From NCBI RefSeq assembly GCF_030272615.1, contig NC_081413.1, forward strand, positions 554,985,136 through 555,049,135: DNA of 64,000 nt. Reading direction: 5' to 3'. Below the pieces are notes generated by a model. That model had not been told where the DNA came from, made no database searches, and worked only from the letters and a program-made list of their open reading frames with translations. Numbering within the stretch: the stretch's first letter is position 1; each line of letters begins with the position of its first letter. A program made the translations under genes and the position numbers. This document shows, piece by piece, positions 24,624 through 35,480 of this stretch. The stretch is from Cryptomeria japonica. Lineage: Eukaryota; Streptophyta; Pinopsida; Cupressales; Cupressaceae.

Positions 24624-25132
24624 TCAATAGTTAAATCATCTCTTAGTACTGCCATTTGTTTCTCAAGCTCTTACTCATTGCTCTGGGATTGTACCGAACT
24701 AGACCTTAATATCTCATTTTCATGAGTCAACCTACCACATTGTTCAAATTTGTTGTTTAGGGATACAACAAGATTTTCTTCCTTTTTCTTTATGTCCTCA
24801 ATATCATTGGATGACCTCATAGTTATAGTTTGCATTTCATTCTTCATAACCCTGTTCTCCTGACTTAATTTCTAACATTGTTCCTTAAGTGCTTCTTCGT
24901 CATCATGATTTTGCAAAAGTTCATTCCTCCTAGCTTGAATAGATGAAAATCTCTCTTGTAGGACAAGAATAAATTCTTTAGCATAATTAAACTTATCTTG
25001 TAACTTTAAGTTCTTCAATCTTTCAGCATCATAATTTTTGAGTGCCATCTCAAGCTCTTTCTCCAAAGCCATATTTAATGATTTTGGTTTCAAGATCTTC
25101 TTCAAGCTGTTAAACTTCCTCCAAGGCACAAA
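24624..25132 (-). pseudogene. Element D gag, N-terminal coiled-coil part
   Basis: Begins right after the primer site, with a usable Met near 25071 (MALEKELEMALKNYDAERLK). The translation is highly charged and heptad-like (LQERFSSIQARRNELLQ, EDIKKKEENLVVSLNNK), so a coiled coil is expected. Stops at 24872 and near 24672 lie inside otherwise continuous sequence; the first fits CAG to TAG. The globular copia gag N-terminus (YxxWxxxM block) is missing here: the coiled coil starts within 75 nt of the primer site. It continues at 17370 after element C. Confidence 0.75.
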
Positions 25133-25144
25133 GCTCTGATACCA
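25133..25144 (-). other. Primer binding site of element D
   Basis: Minus strand TGGTATCAGAGC, two bases from the D LTR start at 25147. It proves that the coiled-coil/CCHC ORF belongs to an LTR retrotransposon. Confidence 0.9.
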
Positions 25145-25146
25145 AT

Positions 25147-25761
25147 TGTTGGAAACCAATAAGGTGAATCAGTGTTATACTGGAATAAAAGATTTAAGCT
25201 TTAACAAAACATACATACACCAATCGGTATAGACAAATTTAAAAGAATTAATACAACCAATAAGCCAAAAAAATAAATGAGAACCATAAAACGCAAATTT
25301 ATACATGGAAAACCTAAATGAGTAAAAACCACGGTGGGATTTGTGACCCACAATATCAATTCACTGGCCATATGAAGAGATATCACAATATATGTTGGGA
25401 TTGCACTTGTAGGAAGGCTTACAGCCTAGAGCATACTACTCATCACAAAAAGAGTCTCATTGACTACATAATAATCCAAACTACAATCTAGAGAATGGTG
25501 AACTACTTAGTATAGCATCTCCTATGCCAAAATAGGGTTCCGGTTTAAGATATATCTATTCTAGTTAAAACCTAAGTACCGGAATAACCCTTACAATGAA
25601 TTCCTCACAAACATAGTCTCTCTGATATATTTCACATTACATTACATCCATAACCTTATACCTTCATTTCTTCATTTTTGTATCTATGCATATCCTATAT
25701 ATACCCTATACAAATTTATACCTTATGTCGGCTTACAAGGATATATATAATTACATAATAC
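25147..25761 (-). repeat. Element D 5' LTR, first part (split by element E)
   Basis: Begins TGTTGGAAA on the plus strand; the other end at 33783-33791 is TTTCCAACA, a perfect 9-bp terminal inverted repeat. With the second part (33527-33791) the LTR is about 880 bp. The 3' LTR of D is not in the window and may lie beyond the A array. Confidence 0.88.
25757..25761 (-). repeat. Target-site duplication of element E, left copy (AATAC)
   Basis: AATAC before 25762, repeated at 33522-33526 after the other LTR of E. Confidence 0.93.
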
Positions 25762-27288
25762 TGATAGATCTGATACTTAATATAAGTACAGATCCAATAG
25801 CCAACAAGATGAGAGGGGGGGGGGTGAATCATACAAACTTAATCATCCATAAAAACATCAGATTCAATCTCGGTAACATATATATATCAGTGATATAACC
25901 AAAACTGTCAAACATGTAAACTCAAAAGCATATGAACAATATAAACCTCATAACACCAGATTTAACGTGGAAACCCAAATAGGCAAAAACCACTGTGGGA
26001 TTTCAGACCCACTAAAAAATATACTCTTCTAGAGTATGCTCAGTTAAAAGCAAATCCTGTTAAAGATTACAAACACATTGCTAGATGTGACCCGGTTAAG
26101 GGATTTCCCTCAGATCTGTTAGGATCTTCACTTTGTTAGAAGTGACCTTGTTAAAGGATTTCAAACACTCAATCAGAATGTCACCTTGCTAGAGGATTTA
26201 CATATAAGACTGTTAAGTCCACTTGGTTAAGAGATTTTCTATCACTTTCACAAAATAACAGTAATAAAAATCTATCTGCAACTTCACATCTAAAATGCTA
26301 AAGCAGATTCCTATTTGTTCAATACAATCTAGACATAGAACTAATCTCGTCTATCTGTTGGGCTTCTATACTCTGTTATTCTAACCAGTCTTCAAGCTTC
26401 TGTGCTCAGTAATCACTATGTAGCATCCCTGTGCATACACTTGCCCGTATACATTGTTTATCAACAGTTTCCTATTTATAAACAATTAGGTAACCACTTA
26501 ATCTCCTTGATCACATTTCCCATGATCAATCATAGCCATCAGATCTTCAATCTTGTCCAGGTTCAATGCATCTTTCGATCTGAAAACATTTTACCACACC
26601 TTGGAACTTGCATAATAGTCTTGGAACTTGTGCCAGGGTATTGCGGTTCAATCTGAGCTGTAGATCTTCATGCTGACTTTCCATTGCCTTAGATTTGTTA
26701 ACAAACTTCTTCCATGGCTCACCAATCATTGATCCGCTCTAGCTCATCAGCTTCCTTCATTAAATACCGCATGAAAACATATAATGCATTCTGTTATAGC
26801 TCAGTTACAACTTGGTAACAACTCGGTGAATACTAAACTTCACTTGGTAGACATTCCACCTTCATTAACCGATAGCGATAACCTTAGGGTTTACTAACTA
26901 GGTTCTTTGATTGATAACATAGTGTAGTATTAACCTTTACAATTTACAACATATGTATGATGTTAAAATAATCTAAAACATCATGATCTCATCATTGTCT
27001 GACTCAATAGTAGTTGCCTGTTGAATACCTTATTCATCCCCTTATTCATCATATTCTTTCCTCTGTCTTTTACCAACATCTTTATAATCTTCATATCATA
27101 CTTCTCAAGATATTGCAACATCATACTGAATTAGAAAATCAATTTCTTGACATCAATGACAAAATAATAATATCAAGATAGTAAAACATCTTTAATTAGT
27201 TATATCCATAATCATCAACAACCTTCGCAATATCCTTAAGAAATGCCAACAATCTTTCATTGTCTGTTATAATGCAATATTGCCAATA
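25762..27288 (-). repeat. Element E 3' LTR
   Basis: Element strand starts TATTGGCAATATTGC (TGTTGG in the other copy, so the first bases have mutated) and ends in GATCTATCA. 1527 bp. Carries a TATA box (26473-26480), a degenerate TTAAAGG repeat block (about 26030-26230) and a GTTTCCACGT motif near 25967. Confidence 0.93.
26473..26480 (-). promoter_or_regulatory. Probable TATA box, element E 3' LTR
   Basis: Minus strand TATAAATA, conserved at 32684-32691 in the 5' LTR. About 800 nt from the LTR start on the element strand, a plausible U3/R boundary. Confidence 0.55.
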
Positions 27289-27300
27289 ATCTCCCCCTTT
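27289..27300 (-). other. Polypurine tract of element E
   Basis: Minus strand AAAGGGGGAGAT directly before the 3' LTR, identical in type to those of B and C. Confidence 0.88.
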
Positions 27301-27737
27301 GGCATTGATGGCAAAACCAATTGATTTGACCTTGATAGATTCAGATTGTTGTGTGATTCTAAAATGCTGAAATGCTCTCCCCCATACATTAGACTTCTCC
27401 TCATTTCTTTAGTCTTCTTCCCAATCTGTAGTCTGCTCAATTTTCTCTTAGTCTTCTCCCCTGATAGGTCTTCTCCCCTATATTGGTCTATATTGGTCTT
27501 CTCCCCCTTTGACAACAATGCCAAAAAGAAAAGAACTAAAACATAATACTTTCCTGTAAGAAGTTATTTCCTGTTGTTGTGTATCAACAGAGTCTCGGTC
27601 AGAGCATTTGTCTTCAATTCTTGTTCCTTGTATAATTCCAGTACACTTTTAGAAAACATCCTAAAGTGTATAACTCAGCATCAATTCCCAAAATATATTC
27701 ATTAGAGTCATCGAATTGATGCTTTCACCGAACTCGG

Positions 27738-30700
27738 TCAGTGAATAGAAGATAGGGGTAGGACCCCTAACTTACTTTTGAGATATTCAAAAGTGTCCTT
27801 TGGTAGTGGCTTGGTGAAGATATCTACTATCTGCTCCTTTGTGCTAACATATTCCAACACCACTTTCTTCTCTAAGATAATAATATTTGATAGAGATGTG
27901 CTTTGTCTTAGAGTGCATACCAAGATTCTTTGAAATATTAATGGCACTAGTATTGTCACAGAATATAGTTACTAGCTCGGTAACCTTCTCATTTGTACCT
28001 TCCAATAGTTGTTTGATCCATGCAATGTTGGTACAATTCAATGCTGCAACAACATATTCAGCTTCTGTTGTTCACTGTGAAACACATCCTTGTTTCTTGC
28101 TAAGCCAACTCACTAGTATTTCAACTAAAAAGAAAGCTCCACCACTTGTGCTTTTTCTGTCATCAATGTTGCCTGCCCAATCAGCATCAGTATAAACTTT
28201 TAAATCAAAATCATTTCCTTTCTGATATACTAAGCCATAATCCTCTGTGCCTTTCAAGTATCTAAAAATTCTTTTCATTGCTATCATGTGTGTTTCTTTA
28301 GGATCTGCAGAGAATCTTGCAACTATACCTACTACATGTGCTATGTCTGGTCTGTTGTGAACAACATATTGTAGCTTTCCAATCATGGATCGGTGGAGTG
28401 TCTCATCAACAGATGTAGATTCATCATTCTTTGATAATTTACAGTTGGTAGTCATAGGAGTACTTACTGGTTTTGAATCATCCATTCCAAATTTCTTCAA
28501 GATTTCCTTTATGTACTTGGATTGAGTAATGAAAATCTCATTTTTCATTTGCAGTATCTGTAAACCTATAAAATACTTTATCTCACCGATTAATGACATC
28601 TCAAATTCTTTGCTCATTTCATTTCCAAATTTCTTGCATAAATAGTCACTTCCACAAAATATAATATCATCAACAAATATGGCTGAGATCAGTATTCCAT
28701 TTTCATCATTCTTCATGTACATGTTGTTGTTCTCACTTGTCCTTATAAAACCAATCTTAATCAAATAAGAGTGCAATCTTTCATACCATGCTCTTGGTGC
28801 TTGTTTCAAACCATATAAAGCTTTGTTCAATTTACATACCTGATCTTTATTATTGTCTTCAACAAATCCTTCAGGTTGTTCAATGAAAACTTCTTCTTCT
28901 AATATTCCTTTCAAAAATGCAGATTTGACATCCATTTGATATACCTTGAAGTTCTTGAAAGAAGCATAGGCCAACAATGTTCTTACTCCTTCAAGTCTAG
29001 CAACAGGTGCAAAAGTTTCACCATAATCAATTCCTTCTTCTTGAGCATAACCTTTGCAAACTATTCTTGCCTTGTTTCGAATGACTTCTCCTTTTTCATT
29101 TAACTTGTTTTTGAAAATCCACTTTGTACCGATTACATTTTTGTCCTTCGGTCTTGGGATTAGTGTCCATGTGTCATTCTTCTTGATTTGATCAATCTCT
29201 TCTGTCATAGCATTTACCCAATCTTCACTGTTAAATGCCTCTTTCACTATTCTCGATTCAAATTCAAATATCAAACATGTGTTCTGTCTTAGTTTGTTCC
29301 TTGTCATCACTAGATCATCCTTATCTCCTATAATCTGACTTGGTGCATGATGTCTTCTGACATACTTGGCTAATACATGTTCGGTAGGCTCTGTGTGATC
29401 TTCTTCATCACTCGGTAACTGGACATTCTCTTTATTTTCTTCAATAGTTTTCTCGGCATGACTTCTCGGTTGAACATAGACAAATTCATCATAGTCTTCT
29501 AGTTTTTTGGAATTTCCTTCATCATTTCTTTCTGCAAATTCATCAATTTTCACATTTGCACTTTCTACTATTTTGTTAGATGATTTGATCAGACATTTAA
29601 ATGCTTTTCTTCTAGAAGAATAACCTAGAAATGTTCCTTCTTCACTTTTCTAATCAAACTTGCCATTTCTATCATCTTTATGAACATGGCATCTACTTCC
29701 AAAGATTTTAAAATAACTAACATTAGGTTTCTTATCATACCAGATTTCATATGGTGTCTTCAAAGTACCTTTCTTCAATTGAACTCGGTTCAAGGTGTAA
29801 ACAACAGTGCTTATTGCTTCTCTCCAAAATGTTTGTGGCACCTTCTTTTCAATCATCAGTGTTCTAGCACAATCCACAATAGATCTGTTTCTTCTCTCAG
29901 CTATTCCATTTTGCTGTGGAGTTCTTGGTGCAGAGACTTGTCTTTTAATACCATGATCATTGCAGAATAAGTTGAATTCATCAAATGTGAACTCTCCTCC
30001 TCTGTTTGATCTAAGACATTTCAGTTGTCTTCCTATTTCATTTTCAACTCTTGCCTTGTACCATTTAAACATTTGAAAAGCTTCTGATTTTTCCTTTAAA
30101 AACATTACTAACATCATCCTTGAATAGTCATCGACAAATAATATGAAATACTTATCACCATAGTAACTTTGAACTTTCATAGGACCATAAAGATCAGTGT
30201 GCACTAGATCTAAAATTCCCTTAGAAGTGTAAGACATACTTGTAAAGCTTGATCTTGTCATCTTACCCATCTGGCATCCTCAACACATAGCATTCTCAGG
30301 TTTTTCAAGACTCGGTAGACCTCTTACTCTATGCTTCTTACTTATTTTGATCAGATTATCAAAATTTACATGACAAAACCTTTTATGCCATAACCAGGTA
30401 TCATCAAACTTTGCATGCAAACACTTATTCCGAGTTGAGTCAAGGTGAAATGTATTACCTTTTGTTTGTGTCCTAATAGAAGCTAACTTTCCATTCTTGT
30501 CATGAACTTTGACCATTCCTTTCTGAAATTCTATTCGGTAACCTGTGTTGTTTAGCTGTGCTACACTCAACAAATTGTATTTCAATCCTTCAACCCAATA
30601 AACATCATTGCATCTTGCATTATCAAGAAGTGTTATAGATCCTTTACCTCTTACCGGACATGGTGCATCATTACCAAATCTAACATAGCCTCCATCATAA

Positions 30701-31908
30701 TCTTCTAACATAACAAACTTGTGTTTATCTCCTGTCATATGATGTGAGCATCCACTATCTATAATCCAAGAATCATTAGTGTTTATGTGAGATATTAGGG
30801 CTTTTTCTTCATACCTTTCTTCATCTGATCCATCCTTGATAGCCACATAAACTACTTCCTTTGTATCAAACTCATCTGATTTATCATCGTTAGATTCCTC
30901 ATCAACTATTAAGCATGTCTTTCTATCTCTTCTTCTGAAGTCTCGGTGTCCTCTGTAATGGTTATCTTTCTGTTTGTCATCTCAGTAATCTCTCTTTTTA
31001 GTAAAATCTTTGTCAGGACAGTTAGAAGCCATATGTCCTATCTTATCACAATTGAAACATTTCAAAGGTAGTTTTCCTTTATACTTACCTTTGCCTCTCG
31101 GTAACCTTTTGGCTAATAGTGTTTCAAACTCTTCTTGCTTTCTGATTTCTTCATATAGTTTGTGTACTTCTTCCATGTTCTTCCAAAATCTTTCACTTGC
31201 TCCACTGTGATCTCCTTCAGAGTACTTATACTTTCTTTCATTGTAATCATTAGATTCATCAAGATGAAAAGAACTAAATGCAGATTCAACTTTATTTACC
31301 AAAGATCCACTGTTATCAAAATTACTTAACTCAAATGCATGTAGCTTACCAATAGTAGCATCCAAAGAAACTGGCATATTAGGTACAGACCTCAATTCAT
31401 TGATTGTAGAAACTTGGATTGCATAAGTTGGTAGAAGGGTTCTTAAAAACTTACTTGTTATATCCTTTTCTTCAATAGTTCCACCTGCTCCTTTGTTTTG
31501 ATTGACAATCTCCTTTAGTCTTGTACTATACTCGGTTATGTTCTCACCTTCATTCATCCTCATAGATTCAAGTTGTCCTCTTAGACTATCTAGTTTTGCT
31601 CTTTGAACATGTTCATCTCCTCCATATACTGATATGAGCTTATCCCACATTGCCTTTGCATCATTGCAACCTTCTAGATCATTAAACTCTGAATCGGTCA
31701 ATGCAGATGTTATTTCAATCATTGCTTGAATATGTTCTTGCTTCGCCTTTATCTCTTCCATAGTCAATGGATATGTGCTTGGTGTAACAAAATCATTTTC
31801 CAGATAGTATACAACATATTCTCCAACTCCTGATAGATGTAGCTTCATCCTTTTCTGCCATGTAGAGAAACTGGACTTGTTCAGCTTTGGTGCATCCCTC
31901 TTATACAT
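27738..31908 (-). pseudogene. Element E gag-pol polyprotein, nearly intact
   Basis: Starts ATG 31908 (MYKRDAPKLNKSSFSTWQKRM). Domains: UBN2-type gag; intact CCHC knuckle CFNCDKIGHMASNC near 31025-31065; protease with DSG (WIIDSGCSHHMTGD) near 30750; GAG-pre-integrase; integrase (HTDLYG, FVDDYSRM, PRTPQQNGIAER), whose second catalytic Asp reads Asn (RSNRGGEF); RT (YQMDVKSAFLKGILEEE, IFVDDIIFCG); RNase H (YTDADWAGNIDDRKST, IVDIFTKPLPKDTFE) ending at 27738. Stops are at 30982 and 30280 (TGA where Arg CGA is likely), 29650 and 28072. A frameshift near 27870-27900 separates the last block. Confidence 0.96.
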
Positions 31909-31958
31909 CTTTGGATCTTTGACTCAAGTGCCTTTAAACTTTCCTTCCAGAGTCCAAT

Positions 31959-31970
31959 GCTCTGATACCA
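31959..31970 (-). other. Primer binding site of element E
   Basis: Minus strand TGGTATCAGAGC, two bases from the 5' LTR at 31973. Confidence 0.93.
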
Positions 31971-32683
31971 ATTGATAGATCTGATACTTAATATAAGTAT
32001 AGATCCAATAGCCAACAAGATGAGAGGGGTGGGGGGGTGAATCATACAAACTTAATCATCCATAAAAACATCAGATTCAACATCAGTAACATATATATCA
32101 GTGATATAACCAAAACTGTCAAACATGTAAACTCAAAAGCATATGAACAATATAAACCTCATAACACTAGATTTAACATGGAAACCTAAATAGGGAAAAA
32201 TCAATGTGGGATTTCGGACCCACTAAGAAATATACTCTTCTAGAGTATGCTCGATTAAAAGCAAATCCTGTTAAAGATTACAAACACATTGCTAGATGTG
32301 ACCCGGTTAAGGGATTTCCCTTAGATCTGTTAGGATCTTCACTTTGTTAGAAGTGACCTTGTTAAAGGATTTCAAACACTCAATCAGAATGTCACCTTGC
32401 TAGAGGATTTACATATAAGAATGTTAAGTCCACTCGGTCAAGAGATTTTCTATCACTTTCACAAAATAATAGTAATAAAAATCTATCTACAACTTCACAT
32501 CTAAAATGCTAAAGCAAATTCCTATTTGTTCAATACAATCTAGACATAGAACTAATCTTGTCTATCTGCTGGGCTTCTATACTCTGTTATTCTAATAGGT
32601 CTTCAAGCTTCTGTGCTCGGTAATCACTATGTAGCATCCCTATGCATACACTTGCCCATATACATTGTTTATCAATAGTTTTC

Positions 32684-32691
32684 TATTTATA
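32684..32691 (-). promoter_or_regulatory. Probable TATA box, element E 5' LTR
   Basis: Minus strand TATAAATA, same position as in the other LTR. Confidence 0.55.
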
Positions 32692-33092
32692 AACAATTGG
32701 GTAACTGCTTAATCTCCTTGATCACATTTCCCATTATCAATCATAGCCATCAGATCTTCAATCTTGTCCAAGTTCAATGCATCTTTCGATCTGAAAACAT
32801 TTTACCCTACCTTGGAACTTGCATAATAGTCTTGGAACTTGTGCTAGGGTATTGCAATTCAATCTAAGCTGTAGATCTTCATGCCGACTTTCCATTACCT
32901 TAGATTCGTTAACAAACTTCTTCCACAACTCACCAATCATTGATCTGCTCCAGCTCATCAGCTTCCTTCATTAAATACCGTATTAAAACATATAATGCAT
33001 TCTATTATAGCTCAGTTACAACTCGATAACAACTTGGTGAATACTAAACTTCACTCGGTAGACATTCCGCCTTCATTAACCGATAGCGATAA

Positions 33093-33138
33093 CCTTAGGG
33101 TTTACCGACTAGGTTCCTTAGGGTTTACCGACTAGGTT
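33093..33138 (-). repeat. 23-bp exact tandem duplication in the E 5' LTR
   Basis: The unit starting CCTTAGGGTTTACCG occurs twice in a row (33093-33115 and 33116-33138) but once in the 3' LTR, so it arose after insertion of E. Confidence 0.9.
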
Positions 33139-33521
33139 CTTTGCTTGATAACATAGTGTAGTATTAACCTTTACAATTTACAATATATGTATGATGTTAA
33201 AACAATCTAAAACATCATGATCTCATCATTGTCTGACTCAGTAGTAGTTGCCCATTGAATACCTTATTCATCCCCTTATTTATCATATTCTTTCCTGTGT
33301 CTTTTACCGACATCTTTATAATCTTCATATCATACTTCTCAAGATATGGCAACATCATACTGAATTAGAAATCAATTTCTTGACATCAATGACAAAATAA
33401 TAATATCAAGATAGTAAAACATCTTTAATTAGTTATATCCATAATCATCAACAACCTTCGCAATATCCTTAAGAAATGCCAACAATCTTTCATTGTCTGT
33501 TATAATGCAATATTGCCAACA

Positions 33522-33526
33522 AATAC
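33522..33526 (-). repeat. Target-site duplication of element E, right copy (AATAC)
   Basis: Matches 25757-25761. Confidence 0.93.
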
Positions 33527-33791
33527 ATGTTGGACTTATAACATAAATGAATAAGCATTAAAAAAGTTGCCAATATCAGATCCAAGATGTGTCAGCCTCC
33601 AATACCGATATCCTTTATCATACCATGTCGTCCTGCATTGTAGGTGACCAAATTAATCTTCTATCCTGTCGGTGCTGGTGTAGAGTTTGTGAAGTGCCTG
33701 TCGGTATACCATATGAAGCCTGAACCCATAAACTTGTTGCCATCAATGACAACATAATGAAACCTAACCAATAGAGTGTCAATTTCCAACA
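33527..33791 (-). repeat. Element D 5' LTR, second part
   Basis: Continues 25761 after removal of E and ends TTTCCAACA at 33791, the inverted match of the LTR start. To the right is the gag of element F. Confidence 0.85.
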
Positions 33792-33997
33792 TCCTCAAAT
33801 GAACTACTTTCACTAAGTTCGAACAACTATTTAGCTAGCTCTCTTCTCTTAGCCAAACAGGCTTTGCACTTAACTGTAAGTTCTCCAAGGGCTTCTTCAG
33901 ATTCTGAAAGCCTATTAGACAACTCTTTGTAACTCATTCCTTCCCCCATGCTATCCTTAGGGATCCTTCCCAAGCAGTTAAGACTTAAGGGAATTAG
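33792..33997 (-). pseudogene. Element F gag fragment, coiled-coil start
   Basis: From ATG 33949: MGEGMSYKELSNRLSESEEAL..., a charged helical stretch with one stop, cut at 33792 by the insertion of D. As in D, a coiled-coil sequence begins within about 50 nt of the primer site, with no globular gag N-terminus. I cannot see what followed, because the rest is not in the window. Confidence 0.55.
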
Positions 33998-34009
33998 GCT
34001 TTGATACTA
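33998..34009 (-). other. Degenerate primer binding site of element F
   Basis: Minus strand TAGTATCAAAGC, two G-to-A changes from TGGTATCAGAGC. Two bases from the LTR at 34012. Confidence 0.75.
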
Positions 34010-34011
34010 AT

Positions 34012-35168
34012 TGATAAACTTATAAGGCACTGAGAGGGGGGGGGGGTGAATCAGTGCAAGCAAAAAAATAACAATCTGATCACCACTTTAATGAACTTGA
34101 AACTTAACAAGCATGCAAGTAAATAACCACATAAGCTAACACCCAATAAAGTATGCACCACATAGCACAATGTTTTTCACGTGGAAACCCAAATGGGAAA
34201 AACCATGGTGGGAATTAGTACCCACAAAGATCAACTATCTGCATAATAGAGATATGACTAGTTAAGGTTATACAAATACTATGTTAGTAGCACACCTGGT
34301 TAGGAGCTATTACAATAAGGCCTATTAGGACCAACCCTATTAGGAGCTACCCAAGTTGCTGGGATTTGAAAACACAAGTTAATGTGCCACCCTATTAAAT
34401 TATTTAATCTTCGGACCTGTGAGGATCCTACCGAACCCTGTTAGGAGTGACCTTGTTAGAGGATTTTATCTTGCTACAACTTTTAGGGAACAATAAGTGA
34501 TTGATTTTCTGCTAGCACCTTTATGCTTGATTAGATCTGCTTCAGTTTTACTTCTAACACCGACTAAACATCAATACAGAGCATCACCTTTCACCACACA
34601 ATCAAATTCACACTATAGATCTCATATTTGATACATCATTACACAATATACTCCATTTTATAAACAACTTTACTAAGTCGACTAAGAACCCTTGGAACAA
34701 TTTCCCAAGTTCATTGAATCTAGTCAATCTTGCTTATCATGCTTTCCTTATGTGAGCAAAACATAACATCATGTCTATCGGTTTACTGATCTAAGTAATT
34801 CTGCTCTACCAGTTAACTGTTCTTATTGATTGACTACTTAGTACATCATAAATCACTCCAAACTTTGAATCTACTGATGTGGTTCTAGTCATAGACTCCT
34901 GCCAATTTCATGAACATGTGTCCCAAACCGCAACACTTAACTCTTCACTGATCCTCTGTACCAGTTGCTTGAACATAACTCTATCACTGTTTATTGATTT
35001 GTTGTCTTGTTTACTGGTTTACTGTTTAACTGACTCTACTACCGGTTAGGCTTTACCAATTGGACTAAATGACTTAGATGACTAATAAAACATGGTTGTC
35101 ATCAATGACAACACAATACAAGTCATCAATCAACCTATTACATCAATAACATCATCATCAAGCCAATA
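34012..35168 (-). repeat. Element F LTR, flanked by internal sequence on both sides
   Basis: Element strand runs TATTGGCTTGATG... to ...AAGTTTATCA; 1157 bp. The left side has a primer site and gag start; the right side has a polypurine tract (minus AAAGGGAAGGAT) and copia 3' untranslated sequence. It therefore served as 5' LTR of one unit and 3' LTR of another, like the middle LTR of family A. Contains the terminal hairpin 34027-34057, the GTTAGGAG-type repeat block and TATAAAAT on the minus strand (34655-34662). Confidence 0.82.
34027..34057 (-). promoter_or_regulatory. Poly-C-loop hairpin in element F LTR
   Basis: Arms GCACTGA (34027-34033) and TCAGTGC (34051-34057), perfect complements around a G/C homopolymer, 15 nt from the LTR end. 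Same core as in B and C but different outer pairs. Confidence 0.6.
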
Positions 35169-35480
35169 ATCCTTCCCTTTGGCATTGATGGCAACACTTA
35201 CAAAAAATTTTGTCTGAGTGTCACATTACAAAAATCATGACTCATGACTTAAGTACATAACATGACTCCCCCTTAGCAATTGGATGCTATTACAAAAATT
35301 ATACTACTCCCCTTTACAAAATTTTGATGTTATACTACTCCCCCTTTGACAAAAATGACAAAGGTAAGAAAATACATGAAAAGATAAATGCAATATATAG
35401 CAACATTTGCATTACCAAATATATATATGAGTTCAAAATGTTTTACAATGTCATCTTATGAAATGTTTGTGGTTTGGAGG
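35169..35480 (-). mobile_element. 3' internal remnant of a second F unit
   Basis: Begins with the polypurine tract (35169-35180) and continues with several CTCCCCCTTTGACAA-like tracts also seen near the 3' ends of C and E. No coding sequence is left. The right boundary is uncertain. Confidence 0.55.

Larger units (their letters stand above)
25762..33521 (-). mobile_element. Complete Ty1/copia element E, nested in the LTR of element D
   Basis: 7760 bp: 3' LTR 25762-27288, 5' LTR 31973-33521, primer site 31959-31970, polypurine tract 27289-27300 and target duplication AATAC. Its polyprotein is the best preserved of the copia elements here: one frame from 31908 to about 27880, interrupted by four stops, then one frameshift. 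The sequence type is close to family C (YGGDEHVQRAK, SGCSHHMTGD), but the LTR is different. Confidence 0.97.
31973..33521 (-). repeat. Element E 5' LTR
   Basis: Collinear with 25762-27288 and 22 bp longer, largely because of a 23-bp tandem duplication at 33093-33138. Ends TG...CA intact. Confidence 0.94.
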
